64,000 nucleotides of DNA from Anaerolineae bacterium (lineage in GTDB: Bacteria; Chloroflexota; Anaerolineae; Aggregatilineales; UBA2796): assembly GCA_019637615.1 (NCBI GenBank), contig JAHBVJ010000010.1:1-64000 (forward strand), read 5' to 3'. Both the position numbers and the translations under genes were made by a program. The notes under the pieces were generated by a model that did no database searches, was not told where the DNA came from, and saw nothing but the letters and a program-made list of their open reading frames with translations. Shown one piece after another: positions 42,637 to 50,577 of the stretch (position 1 is its first letter; each line of letters begins with the position of its first letter).

Positions 42637-42661
42637 AAGGGGAGTAGCCGCTCCCCTTTTT
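42637..42661 (+). terminator. Intrinsic terminator after the stress-protein gene
   Basis: AAGGGGAG (42637-42644) and CTCCCCTT (42651-42658) form an 8-bp stem with a TAGCCG loop and a T5 run. About 57 bases after the stop codon and before the convergent aldo-keto reductase gene. Confidence 0.8.
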
Positions 42662-42685
42662 GATGCTCAGGGCTGTGGATAGAGA

Positions 42686-43543
42686 CTAGGCGTGTGCTGC
42701 CGCGCCGTCGAGCAGCCGGAAATCTTCGTCGCTGAGTTCGAGATCGGCAGCGGCGACATTCTCCTCAAGATGCTTGACCGTACTCGTGCCGGGGATCGGG
42801 ATCATCACCGGACTGCGCTTGAGCAGCCACGCCAGCGAAACTTGCAGCGGTGTCGCGCCCAGACGGGTTGCCACTTCTTGCAGGGCGCGGCTCTCGCCAC
42901 CGATGCCGCCACCACCCACCGGACGCCACGGGATGAAGCCGATATTATGCTGTTCGCAATAGTCCAGCACAGGTTCGCTCTGCCGTTGCGTCATGTTGTA
43001 CATATTCTGGACGCTCGCCACCGGAAAGTGTTTCTGCGCCGCCTGAATTTCCTCGACGGTGACTTCGCTCAGGCCAACATGCCGGATCAACCCTTCGCGC
43101 TGCATCTGAGCGATAGCGGCAAACTGCACATCGCGATCCGTATATTGATCGATGCGGTGCAACTGCCACAGATCGATGCGTTCCAGCTTGAGCCGCCGCA
43201 TACTCATCAACACCGCTTGCCGCAGATATTCAGGACGCCCGACCGGAGTCCAGCGATCGGGGCCTTGGCGCGTGTGCCCGCCTTTTGTCGCGATGATCAG
43301 GCCATCGTAGGGGTGCAGCGCTTCGCAGATCAAATCCTCGCTGACATCCGGGCCATAGGCATCGGCGGTATCGATGAAATTGACATCCAGCGCGGGCAGC
43401 CGTTGCAGCACACGCAGCGCCTCGGCATGATCGGCGGGTTCGCCCCAGATGCCTTTACCCGTGATGCGCATCGCCCCGAAGCCCATCCGGTTGATCGTCA
43501 GATCGCCACCGAGGGTAAACGTTCCACTTGCTTTTGCGGTCAT
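42686..43543 (-). CDS. Aldo/keto reductase
   Basis: 285 residues, a (beta/alpha)8 barrel of the AKR family. Catalytic tetrad visible: Asp and Tyr in [14 protein letters not shown], Lys in [11 protein letters not shown], His in LWQLHRIDQ. The C-terminal [18 protein letters not shown] is the NADPH-binding block. Reduces aldehydes or ketones in the cytosol. It converges with the stress-protein gene and is divergent from the FGE-like lipoprotein gene. The substrate is unknown. Confidence 0.9.
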   Translation of the reverse strand: MTAKASGTFTLGGDLTINRMGFGAMRITGKGIWGEPADHAEALRVLQRLPALDVNFIDTADAYGPDVSEDLICEALHPYDGLIIATKGGHTRQGPDRWTPVGRPEYLRQAVLMSMRRLKLERIDLWQLHRIDQYTDRDVQFAAIAQMQREGLIRHVGLSEVTVEEIQAAQKHFPVASVQNMYNMTQRQSEPVLDYCEQHNIGFIPWRPVGGGGIGGESRALQEVATRLGATPLQVSLAWLLKRSPVMIPIPGTSTVKHLEENVAAADLELSDEDFRLLDGAAAHA

Positions 43544-43703
43544 GGAATTCCTACTGCTTTCCTATAGATACTTACCCTTACGCAAGAGTAGCGCAGACTC
43601 ATCCGGCTTGCCAAGCCATCTATCGGATCAGCGGCGCATGATCAGCGGTTGCTCATCCGGTTGGCAAGGGGCATAATCGACACGTCTATGGAAGGTGGAC
43701 TCG

Positions 43704-44474
43704 ATGATCACCGTACCTACTCACGCTTTGAAGCCGTCCCTGATGCGGCTGGCTCTGATGATTCTATTCCTCGCCGCTTGCACAACGACTCCCGCCCCGA
43801 CTCCTATCGCCGCGAATCACGACTGGACGCCGCAAACGCGCACCGACAACGGTGTCGAAATGGTCAAAGTACCGGCGGGTTGTTTCGTGATGGGCGAGCA
43901 AAACGGACGCCGCGACGAACGCCCCGCCAACAAGCAGTGCTTCACATCCGCGTTTTGGATCGACAAATACGAAGTCACCAACGCGCAGTATGGCTCGGAG
44001 GGCGTGTATGCTGGCCCACAGCGTCCCCGTGAAAATTTGACGTGGGCGGAAGCGCGCGATTTTTGCCGTCAGCGCGGCGCGCGTTTGCCTACCGAGGCCG
44101 AGTGGGAATATGCCGCGCGCGGCCCCGACGGGCTAATCTATCCGTGGGGCGATGTGCTGATCGGCGCGTATCTGCAATATGACCAGAATTCGACGGAACC
44201 CGCCGATGTGGGCAGTCATCCCGGTGGCGTATCATGGGTCGGCGCGCTCGATATGAGCGGCAACGTATGGGAATGGGTGAGCAGCGAATACAAGCCCTAT
44301 CCCTACAATGCCAGCGACGGGCGCGAGGCGCAGGATGATGCCAGCGTCAAGCGCGTCTTTCGCGGCGGCTGGCTCAGTTACATCGATGGCGGTTCTGGTG
44401 CGGTGATGCGCTTCCGCATGGCGGGCACCGAGCGCGATTGGCGGGTCGGATTCCGCTGCGCCAAAGACGAATAG
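43704..44474 (+). CDS. FGE/SUMF1-like lipoprotein
   Basis: 256 residues. A lipoprotein signal (MRLALMILFLAACTTT; lipobox LAAC) followed by a formylglycine-generating-enzyme-sulfatase domain: VKVPAGCFVMGEQNG, WIDKYEVTNAQY, LPTEAEWEYAARGPDG, YPWGD, GALDMSGNVWEWVSSEY and FRGGWLSY, GFRCAKD. FGE-like domains also serve as binding modules (as in diversity-generating-retroelement targets). No paired active-site cysteines near the C-terminus are evident beyond RCAK, so catalysis is doubtful. The start at 43704 follows AAGGTGG. Its last 97 bases overlap the convergent sigma-like gene. Confidence 0.82.
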   Translation: MITVPTHALKPSLMRLALMILFLAACTTTPAPTPIAANHDWTPQTRTDNGVEMVKVPAGCFVMGEQNGRRDERPANKQCFTSAFWIDKYEVTNAQYGSEGVYAGPQRPRENLTWAEARDFCRQRGARLPTEAEWEYAARGPDGLIYPWGDVLIGAYLQYDQNSTEPADVGSHPGGVSWVGALDMSGNVWEWVSSEYKPYPYNASDGREAQDDASVKRVFRGGWLSYIDGGSGAVMRFRMAGTERDWRVGFRCAKDE

Positions 44475-45505
44475 ACTGGTTGCAAGTTCACCCGCGTACT
44501 TAGCTGAGGGTTCGCCCCACCGACAGCGCCACCAACAGTGGCGCGGGCGGCTTTGCCTGTGTTTTTGGATACGTTGGCGGTGCGGAACCGCAGCAGTTCC
44601 GCCACCTGCCGGAACGCGGGATGCTTGATCGCTTTGGACTTCAGATGATCAATGTCGTTGTAAAGTTCGTCCGGCGTTGCCCACCACTGCGGGTAGAGCT
44701 TCACCAGCAGGCGCGGCGGACGTTCATCCAAGTAGCGCTCCTCGATGATGATGCGTTCTTTTTCGCTCAAGTCCGCGACGAACTCAGCGACGGCATTTTC
44801 CATCGTCGTCTGCGTCATGGCGCGGTCAACGATTTCTTCCGGGATCAGCGGATCGGGAATGCCTTCGATGCCATCCGAGCACAGATCAACCAGCACGATA
44901 GGCGTCACCAATTCGGCGTTGTGGAAGACGTAGCCCGCTTCGTGCAGCAGCGCGAACAGCTCATTGCGCACGGCGCGCATCATGTAGCCAAAGAAATTCT
45001 GTAAACGATGTTCAAACTTGCTCATGAAGATGCAGCGCTGCTTGTCAATATCTATCTCGTGCCGTTTGTGCTTGGAAAGCGAACGCCGGACTTTCTCATA
45101 GCAGGTGCGGAAGACGTACAGCATGAGCGTCGTTTGCATGTCGTTCGGTTCGTTCTCGCTTAACCGGACGGTTGGCACAGAAAATAGGCTGTCGCAGTCC
45201 AGCAGCAGTTCAAAAAGCCGTTTATTGGAGGGCAGATAGGTCGCCTCGCCGTCCACTGCATCCGCCGACTGCGTGACTTTCGCCTTCGGGGACTTCTTAT
45301 TGAGAATCCAGCTAAAAATTAGTCTCCGGCAATCGACATCAAACGCCTCAAGGAAGTCTTGACGGCACAGCACGAAGGCACGGAAAAGGACTTCTAGCCA
45401 CAATGGCCCCGTCAGCGTCGAGAGCTGCTTCCTCGCGAAGCGTTCCTGATCAACGCGCCACGCTGCAATCAACTCAGCATCACGCATTTCCGCGTAGCTC
45501 ATCAT
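44378..45505 (-). CDS. Sigma-factor-like protein
   Basis: 375 residues. The middle part (FEHRLQNFFGYMMRAVRNELFALLHEAG) resembles sigma region 2, with the FxxYxxxAVRNE pattern, and ADLSEKERIIIEERYLDERPPRLLVKLYPQWW with the following helix resembles region 4 (HTH). The N-terminal 130 residues match nothing I recognise. It is longer than ECF sigmas and more divergent. The C-terminal about 30 residues are antisense to the FGE-like gene; the true end may be earlier if a frameshift is present. An alternative start is MSYAEM one codon down. Target promoters unknown; no anti-sigma gene adjacent. Confidence 0.55.
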   Translation of the reverse strand: MMSYAEMRDAELIAAWRVDQERFARKQLSTLTGPLWLEVLFRAFVLCRQDFLEAFDVDCRRLIFSWILNKKSPKAKVTQSADAVDGEATYLPSNKRLFELLLDCDSLFSVPTVRLSENEPNDMQTTLMLYVFRTCYEKVRRSLSKHKRHEIDIDKQRCIFMSKFEHRLQNFFGYMMRAVRNELFALLHEAGYVFHNAELVTPIVLVDLCSDGIEGIPDPLIPEEIVDRAMTQTTMENAVAEFVADLSEKERIIIEERYLDERPPRLLVKLYPQWWATPDELYNDIDHLKSKAIKHPAFRQVAELLRFRTANVSKNTGKAARATVGGAVGGANPQLSTRVNLQPVYSSLAQRNPTRQSRSVPAMRKRITAPEPPSM

Positions 45506-45889
45506 ATCCCCCTTGGGAATCTTTACGTGTTAAGTTAACAATACAATCGTCTTCATAATTCCCGTCCAATTACCAGAAAACTGCATTTTGCGGTGGGCGT
45601 TGCCAGACGCCGATTACCAATTTCCGTAACGCGCGCTACCGGGCGCGGGAATTTGCGCGGTGATGGGGATGCCATCCGGCGGGGGTGACGCATGGCGGAA
45701 CGCAGACACCACTTGAAAAATTGCGCCGTCCTTGAACGCTTGGCTTATCAAGCGTAGTTTCCCTTCTCAATCTCATTACATTTTGTGTTTTGATGAGGGT
45801 TATCTTAATAATTAGCTAGAACAAAGTTGCGGACAGATTTGTTCTGTGATAAAATATTAATGATCGGTTGTATGAGTAAAGGGGCTACC
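45506..45889. other. Divergent intergenic region
   Basis: About 380 bases between the sigma-like gene (leftwards) and the Dam-like gene (rightwards). Contains the strong promoter/operator at 45818-45855 and a small GGCGT/ACGCC hairpin near 45598. No gene supported. Confidence 0.5.
45818..45855 (+). promoter_or_regulatory. Promoter with inverted-repeat operator for the Dam-like gene
   Basis: TTGCGG (45827-45832), a 17-base spacer and TAAAAT (45850-45855), so transcription would start near 45862 and supports the ATG at 45890. A perfect 8-bp inverted repeat AGAACAAA (45818-45825) / TTTGTTCT (45838-45845) brackets the -35 box, and ACAGA/TCTGT overlaps it, suggesting repression. Confidence 0.6.
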
Positions 45890-46429
45890 ATGCAGTTGCC
45901 ACTCTTTGAAGTCCAAACGCCCATACGTACCCGGCGTGTCCTGCCTTCGGTAGGACGTGCGAAGGCCCCTGTCGATACGCCCCAACCCCAGACCATCATC
46001 AAGCGGGCGATTGACGTCCTCGGCAGCATCGATATTGACGTCTACAGCACCTCTGGATCAACGCCCGCCAAATTGCGCTTGACGCCCGACGATAACGCGC
46101 TGGCGCAAGCATGGCAGGGGCGCATCTGGATGAGCGGGGTACCGGGGCGCAGCACGGAAAAATGGGTTGATAAACTGTGTGAGGAATACGAGCAAGGCGG
46201 CGTCACGTCAGCCGTGGCCTTGGTGCCAGCCCGCCTGAATACACGCTGGTGGAAGAAACTGGCACGCTATCCATTCTGCGCGATCACGGGCTATGTCGAG
46301 ATGGTCAAGCCGGATGGCAGCAGCGGCAAGCTCTCTACGCCGAGCGCCGCCGTCTATCTGGGGCCGCAGATTTCGCGCTTTGACACGGTGTTTGCCACGC
46401 TCGGCACAATTTACATTCCCTACAGTTGA
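45890..46429 (+). CDS. Phage-type Dam methyltransferase homologue lacking the NPPY motif
   Basis: 179 residues. The C-terminal 110 residues follow the plan of phage-type DNA N6-adenine methyltransferases (PF05869-like): an AQAWQGRIWM strand, a turn, then WVDKLCEEYEQGGVTSAVALVPARLNTRWW and the end AAVYLGPQISRFDTVFATLG. Where the catalytic NPPYG should follow RIWM, the sequence is SGVPGRS, so catalysis by the usual mechanism is not expected. The N-terminal 60 residues are a Pro/Arg-rich linker. The start at 45890 has AAGGGG upstream. It may be a DNA-binding remnant or a domesticated phage gene. The family assignment is my pattern match. Confidence 0.6.
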   Translation: MQLPLFEVQTPIRTRRVLPSVGRAKAPVDTPQPQTIIKRAIDVLGSIDIDVYSTSGSTPAKLRLTPDDNALAQAWQGRIWMSGVPGRSTEKWVDKLCEEYEQGGVTSAVALVPARLNTRWWKKLARYPFCAITGYVEMVKPDGSSGKLSTPSAAVYLGPQISRFDTVFATLGTIYIPYS

Positions 46430-46439
46430 TCAGGGAAAC

Positions 46440-46460
46440 AACCCCTCGTGGAGAGGGGTT
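46440..46460. terminator. Hairpin between convergent genes
   Basis: AACCCCTC (46440-46447) pairs with GAGGGGTT (46453-46460) around GTGGA, between the stop codons of the Dam-like and FHA genes, which lie 45 bases apart. No long T-run on either side. Confidence 0.6.
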
Positions 46461-46474
46461 GCGCAGGTGTCGGG

Positions 46475-47293
46475 TTACTGATTATCGCGTTCCCACGGCG
46501 GACGCGGGAGATCACCGGAGCGCGGTAGGGGCGGGTTGGCGTTCCCACCGCCGAGATTGCTGGTGCCGCCTGTGGTGCGCGGCGGGTTCGGGCTGCCGCT
46601 GTTGAGATTGCCTGTGCCCCCGCTAGGATTATTCGACCACGGCGACGGCTGCTTGGCAATCGTGCTGTCGGACGGGGGGCGGCTGGTGGTCGGCACGCTC
46701 GGCGTCGGTGAATTCAGCGCTTCGTCGGAAGCCGTCTGCGGGACGGGACGCGCGGCGGGTGTGCGGAAGCCTTCCGGCACTTCGAAGAAAATACGCATCA
46801 CCATCTGACCCAAGCGAATTTCGTCGCCATCGTGCAGCCGATTCGGGCGGTACGACACGAGCTTATTACCGTTCAGGTAGGTGCCGTTGCTGCTGCCCAA
46901 GTCCCACAAATCAAGGTGTGTGTCAGACGAGCGGCGGATGGCAGCGTGGCGACGGCTGACGCCCATCCGGTAGCCAGCATAGGGAGTCAGATCAATATCG
47001 GGCTGCGCACCTGTCGCCGGATCGCGCCGACCGAGGATCATTTCTTGTTTCGGTTCAACCGTTACGGAAAGACCGCTATCCATCACCAACCGCAAAATCA
47101 TCATCTGGTGGAAAGTGGACGTGCCTGCATTGGGAACGGGGCCGGTTGGGGCTTTCGGCAGTGAGCCTGTCGCGCCTGTTTTGGGCAGCGACCGCGTACC
47201 GATAGCGACATCACCGATCAGACTCGCCCCACAATGATCGCAAAAGACAACCCCCGGACGATTCTGATTTTTGCAGTTTGGACAAATTTGCAT
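46475..47293 (-). CDS. FHA-domain protein with N-terminal zinc ribbon
   Basis: 272 residues. N-terminal zinc ribbon CPNCKNQNRPGVVFCDHCG, a linker, an FHA domain (about 85-170: ILGRRD, GVSRRHAAIRR, LDLWDLGSSNGTYLNGNKL, LHDGDEIRLGQM) and a Pro/Ser/Gly-rich tail of about 95 residues. FHA domains bind phosphothreonine, so it is probably a target or adaptor of Ser/Thr kinases; no kinase is in the window. Two more FHA proteins are encoded at 54.7-55.9 kb. Confidence 0.85.
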   Translation of the reverse strand: MQICPNCKNQNRPGVVFCDHCGASLIGDVAIGTRSLPKTGATGSLPKAPTGPVPNAGTSTFHQMMILRLVMDSGLSVTVEPKQEMILGRRDPATGAQPDIDLTPYAGYRMGVSRRHAAIRRSSDTHLDLWDLGSSNGTYLNGNKLVSYRPNRLHDGDEIRLGQMVMRIFFEVPEGFRTPAARPVPQTASDEALNSPTPSVPTTSRPPSDSTIAKQPSPWSNNPSGGTGNLNSGSPNPPRTTGGTSNLGGGNANPPLPRSGDLPRPPWERDNQ

Positions 47294-47405
47294 AGTGCCT
47301 ACATTCAGTTATTCACGGTCAGGTCTTTCGCCGTTGACCCTATTGTACACGATATGTTTATTTTGGATTATACGATAATGTTCAAAAAGCTGAATCAATT
47401 CAACC

Positions 47406-47453
47406 TTGACATTATGCTCTACCTTGATAGAATAAGCGAGAGTGTGATAAAAT
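47406..47453 (+). promoter_or_regulatory. Two overlapping promoters for the tRNA-Arg gene
   Basis: P1: TTGACA (47406-47411), 16 bases, TAGAAT (47428-47433). P2: TTGATA (47424-47429), 18 bases, TAAAAT (47448-47453). The -10 of P1 overlaps the -35 of P2. The predicted start of P2 (about 47460) is 18 bases before the mature tRNA. Confidence 0.7.
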
Positions 47454-47477
47454 TCCATTTGCATCACATAACAATAC

Positions 47478-47550
47478 GTCCGTGTAGCTCAGTGGATAGA
47501 GCACCTGCCTACGGAGCAGGGTGTCGGGGGTTCGAATCCCTCCACGGACA
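47478..47550 (+). tRNA. tRNA-Arg (anticodon ACG)
   Basis: 73 bases with complete cloverleaf. Acceptor GTCCGTG (47478-47484) pairs with CACGGAC, discriminator A at 47550. D-arm AGCTCAGTGGATAGAGC, anticodon arm CTGCCTACGGAGCAG with ACG, T-arm GGGGGTTCGAATCCC. CCA is not encoded. An intrinsic terminator follows. Confidence 0.97.
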
Positions 47551-47555
47551 CACTA

Positions 47556-47576
47556 ACCGCCGCAAGGCGGTTTTTT
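47556..47576 (+). terminator. Intrinsic terminator of the tRNA gene
   Basis: ACCGCC-GCAA-GGCGGT followed by TTTTT, five bases behind the tRNA. Confidence 0.92.
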
Positions 47577-47647
47577 GTTGTTATTTTCCTTTTACGGCGA
47601 CATCGGTACAATGACCTCATCGCTAACTTACCTGTCGATCACCGCCG

Positions 47648-48745
47648 ATGAACCAACTCAACAAAGACCACGCCATGATCGTCCGCACACAGCAGCCCTT
47701 GAATATGGGCACGCCGCTGCATCTGCTGGCGGCACAACGCCTGACGCCGACGCCGTTGTTTTTCGTGCGTAACCACGCGCCGATCCCGATCATCGATCCG
47801 AACACGTACCGCCTCACTGTAGACGGTTTGGTAGACACCGCCCTCAGCCTGAGCCTGAACGATCTGCGCACGCGGTTCGAGTCGCACCGCCGTGTGGAAG
47901 CCACTTTGCAGTGCGCAGGCAACCGCCGTACCGAGCTGATCGCGCGCGCGCCGATCCCTGATGAACTGCCGTGGGATACGGACGCCATCGGCACCGCGAC
48001 GTGGGAAGGCGTGCGGCTGCGCGATGTGTTGGAGGCGGCGGGCATCAAGGACAGCGCCGGACATATCGCGTTCGTCGGGCTGGATCAGGTGGTGAAGCAG
48101 GACAAAGCGTTCGGCTTCGGCGGCTCGATCCCGCTGGACAAGGCGTTGAGCGATGAGGTCTTGCTGGTACACACCATGAACGGCGAACCACTGCCGATGG
48201 AACACGGCTATCCTCTCCGCGTGCTCGTCCCCGGCTACATCGGCGCACGCAGCGTCAAATGGCTGTCGCGTATCACGATTCAGGCCGAACCGTCGGATAA
48301 TTACTACCAAGCCCACGCGTATAAGCTGTTCCCGCCGTCGGTGGACGAGCGCAGCGTCGATTGGTCGGGCGGCGTGATGCTCGATCATCTGAACGTGAAC
48401 GCGGTCATCTTCACACCAATGCACGACGAGACGCTGCGGGCGGGCAAAACGCGCATCAGTGGCTACGCGCTGACGGGACACGGACGGCAGCTTACGCAGG
48501 TCTGCGTATCGGCGGATGGCGGCGCGCGCTGGCACACGATCACGCTCGAACCGCGTCCGGCGCAGGAAGTCTGGTCGTGGCTGTTCTGGGAAACCGACCT
48601 CGATCTGCCAACGGGCAGCCATGAGATCGTGGCCTATGCCGTCGATTCGGCGGGCGACCAGCAGCCGAGTGAGGTGGACGCGATCTGGAACTTCAAGGGC
48701 TACATGAACAATGTCTGGCATCGCGTGCCGGTGCAGTGTACATAG
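47648..48745 (+). CDS. Sulfite oxidase-type molybdopterin enzyme (cytosolic)
   Basis: 365 residues. Molybdopterin-binding domain with ATLQCAGNRRTELI (the Cys ligand of Mo), TWEGVRLRDVL, FGGSIPLDKAL and HGYPLRVLVPGYIGARSVKWL; then a Mo-co dimerisation domain (ALTGHGRQLTQVCVSADGGARW, WLFWETDLDLPTGSHEIV). It oxidises sulfite or a related substrate. No Tat signal, so it is not the periplasmic MsrP partner of the MsrQ-like protein at 27.4 kb. The start is uncertain between 47648 and 47675. A TACAAT box at about 47606 may be its -10. Confidence 0.85.
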   Translation: MNQLNKDHAMIVRTQQPLNMGTPLHLLAAQRLTPTPLFFVRNHAPIPIIDPNTYRLTVDGLVDTALSLSLNDLRTRFESHRRVEATLQCAGNRRTELIARAPIPDELPWDTDAIGTATWEGVRLRDVLEAAGIKDSAGHIAFVGLDQVVKQDKAFGFGGSIPLDKALSDEVLLVHTMNGEPLPMEHGYPLRVLVPGYIGARSVKWLSRITIQAEPSDNYYQAHAYKLFPPSVDERSVDWSGGVMLDHLNVNAVIFTPMHDETLRAGKTRISGYALTGHGRQLTQVCVSADGGARWHTITLEPRPAQEVWSWLFWETDLDLPTGSHEIVAYAVDSAGDQQPSEVDAIWNFKGYMNNVWHRVPVQCT

Positions 48746-48766
48746 AAGGCGAGATAGAGGACGAGT

Positions 48767-49789
48767 ATGCATAAAACGGTGGTTGACCTGCTGATTTGCC
48801 CGCTGTGTCATGGGCTGCTGGACTGGACTATCGAGGAACAGGATGAACGGCGCATTTTGCAGGCCGATGCGTACTGCTCCTCGTGCGATGTGCATTATCC
48901 CGTGCGCGATGGGATCGGGTTGTTCGTCACGCCGACGCTGCGCAAAGACGATTTGTGGGAAGAAGCTGCCAGCGGCTTGATGGGCTATTTGCGGGCGAAT
49001 CCAGAGATTGAGCGGGCGCTGATGGAACAGCCGTTGGACGCGCTGACGCCCGCCGATCAGATGCTGCGGACGATGTGGCTGGAAGATCAGGGCAACTTCG
49101 AGGAAGCCAAGCGAGTGGCGGATGTCGCCATGAGCGGGCTGTATACGCCGGAATATGTCGAATGCTTCCGCAGCCAGACCGAATTCGTATATGCGCAGGT
49201 CGCCAGCCACGCGCCGGAGTCCCCGATCCTCGATATTGCGTCGGGGCGCGGCTATCTGGTCGAGCGCTTGCTGGCGCTGCCGAACCGACTGGTGATTGCC
49301 ACGGATGTGAGTCCGCGCATCCTGCGGCGAGATCGCCAGTATTTGAGCATGATGGGACTGTATGATCGGGTCACGTTGCTGGCCTTCGACGCGCGCCAGA
49401 CACCGTTCAAAGCAGGCAGCATCCAGACGATGACGACGAACCTCGGTCTGCCCAACATCGACCAGCCCGATCTGCTGCTGTGGGAACTGCGGCGGATTTG
49501 CGAGGGCACGTTGTTCGCCATCAATCATTTCTTGCCGCCCAACGATACGCCCAATATCGAGGCGATCAGCGCTATGCTTCCGCCCGATCTGCTGATCAAG
49601 AGCAGCACCACGACCCATTTCGCTGAGGCGGGGTGGAAGGTCGAATTGGCGAATCTGTGTTCCGGCATCGCGCAACCCACGCCACCGAGTACGCTGATCG
49701 AAGGCTTGAAGATCGACACGCTGCCCGCCACCGAGACGGTATTCGATTGGTGCGTGCTGGTGGCGACTCCGGCGGAACACTCTCAATAG
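48767..49789 (+). CDS. SAM-dependent methyltransferase with Trm112-like zinc domain
   Basis: 340 residues, 21 bases after the sulfite oxidase gene. The N-terminal LLICPLCHGLLDW and YCSSCDVHYPVRDGIGLF form a Trm112-like zinc ribbon (about 8-55). A Rossmann methyltransferase follows with motif I ILDIASGRGYLVERLL (about 147-162), VIATDVSPRIL and a later MTTNLGLPNID. The substrate is unknown (rRNA, tRNA or a small molecule). Shine-Dalgarno AGAGGACGAG. Probably co-transcribed with the molybdoenzyme gene, though no functional link is evident. Confidence 0.82.
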   Translation: MHKTVVDLLICPLCHGLLDWTIEEQDERRILQADAYCSSCDVHYPVRDGIGLFVTPTLRKDDLWEEAASGLMGYLRANPEIERALMEQPLDALTPADQMLRTMWLEDQGNFEEAKRVADVAMSGLYTPEYVECFRSQTEFVYAQVASHAPESPILDIASGRGYLVERLLALPNRLVIATDVSPRILRRDRQYLSMMGLYDRVTLLAFDARQTPFKAGSIQTMTTNLGLPNIDQPDLLLWELRRICEGTLFAINHFLPPNDTPNIEAISAMLPPDLLIKSSTTTHFAEAGWKVELANLCSGIAQPTPPSTLIEGLKIDTLPATETVFDWCVLVATPAEHSQ

Positions 49790-49826
49790 CTGCGATCTCG
49801 TTGGGTTGGTGAGGGCAAGGGAAGTT

Positions 49827-49876
49827 AACCTCACCTCCTGACCCCCTCTCCGCTTCGCAACGAGGGGGAACCGAGT
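49827..49876. repeat. CCTCACC-CTGACCCCCTC repeat, copy
   Basis: AACCTCACCTCCTGACCCC, CTCTCCGCTTCGCAACGAGG and GGGAACCGAG; near-identical to 62889-62940 and inverted in the central part relative to 5251-5297. Located about 38 bases after the methyltransferase stop. Confidence 0.7.
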
Positions 49877-49942
49877 GGCACGGGTCAGGAACGTGACTCG
49901 GTGGAATTCATCTGAGGTGTTCGTTGAGCTTTGGGAAGTCGT

Positions 49943-49988
49943 AATGATCCCTGAAATGATCCCGTTGGCTGGTGGGAGCGGGATCATT
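49943..49988 (-). repeat. AATGATCCC palindrome with three words
   Basis: AATGATCCC at 49943 and 49955, GGGATCATT at 49980. Its spacer GTTGGCTGGTGGGAGC is the complement of the spacer at 40227-40242, so this is an inverted, expanded relative of the 40218 element. Confidence 0.65.
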
Positions 49989-50102
49989 GGGGTAGCAGTG
50001 CGGGTGTTCCGCTGATAGTTCTGCAATAGACGTGTTTTTGGCGAATTGCGAAGCAAATGCGGCATGGTGGTGATCCCCTCCTTTACTGGTTATTGAAGCA
50101 TT

Positions 50103-50222
50103 TGCCTGTTTTGCCTGATATAACAGGCAAAATAACAGGGAATGTATTTTTCGTGCTTAATGAGCCGTCGTGAACCAAAAAGATCAGGCAATTAACAGGG
50201 CGTAACAGGCAAAAACAGGCAA
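50103..50222 (-). repeat. Iterated-word element, GCCTGTTA type (copy C, inverted)
   Basis: On the minus strand it reads GCCTG words, the core GACGGCTCATTAAGCAC (identical to copy A), and the terminal hairpin TTGCCTG-TTATAT-CAGGCAA plus AACAGGC. Two of its words read CCCTGTTA, intermediate between copies A and B. Confidence 0.75.
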
Positions 50223-50441
50223 ATCGATCTAAGAGGAAACAGAAACTAGGACTGATGAAGATGGCGGCGAACGTTCGCGCAAGCCAGAGATTCTCAGCGA
50301 AGAACTGAGTACACATATTCTACATGAGTTGAGTATGAATGTCAAGCGGCATGTTGTAAACGTTGGGTAGGGAGTTGGTTAGTGGGGTGAGGGGCAGAAA
50401 GGAATTGACGAAATGAGACGGAATCGGGTGGATCACGCCGC

Positions 50442-50510
50442 CCGACGTTGAAACGTGCGGGCTTAGAGAACGAAGTCCCTAGCGGGACTCAGGCGTAAGC
50501 CATGAACGTG
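50442..50510. repeat. Dispersed palindromic repeat, partial copy
   Basis: Retains CCCGACGTTG..., GAACGAAGTCCCTAGCGGGACT and the AGCCATGAACGTGTTTGG tail but lacks the CCGACAAT hairpin. Confidence 0.6.
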
Positions 50511-50577
50511 TTTGGGTGGTGAGGGTAGGGTAATGCCGTTTGCCATGTGGGTGATGGTGGTGGCGAGGATAGGGTGG

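Larger units (their letters stand above)
49790..50577. other. Repeat-filled intergenic region
   Basis: About 790 bases without a supported gene. Contains the CCTCACC repeat (49827-49876), the AATGATCCC palindrome (49943-49988), the inverted GCCTGTTA element (50103-50222) and a partial dispersed repeat (50442-50510). The order mirrors, in inverted orientation, that of 39.7-40.3 kb. Confidence 0.6.

Noticed and set aside
47639..50065. 808-residue open frame on the minus strand
   Set aside because: It is antisense to the sulfite oxidase and methyltransferase genes, rich in Arg/His/Gln without domain signatures, and runs into repeats. The plus-strand genes have clear motifs.
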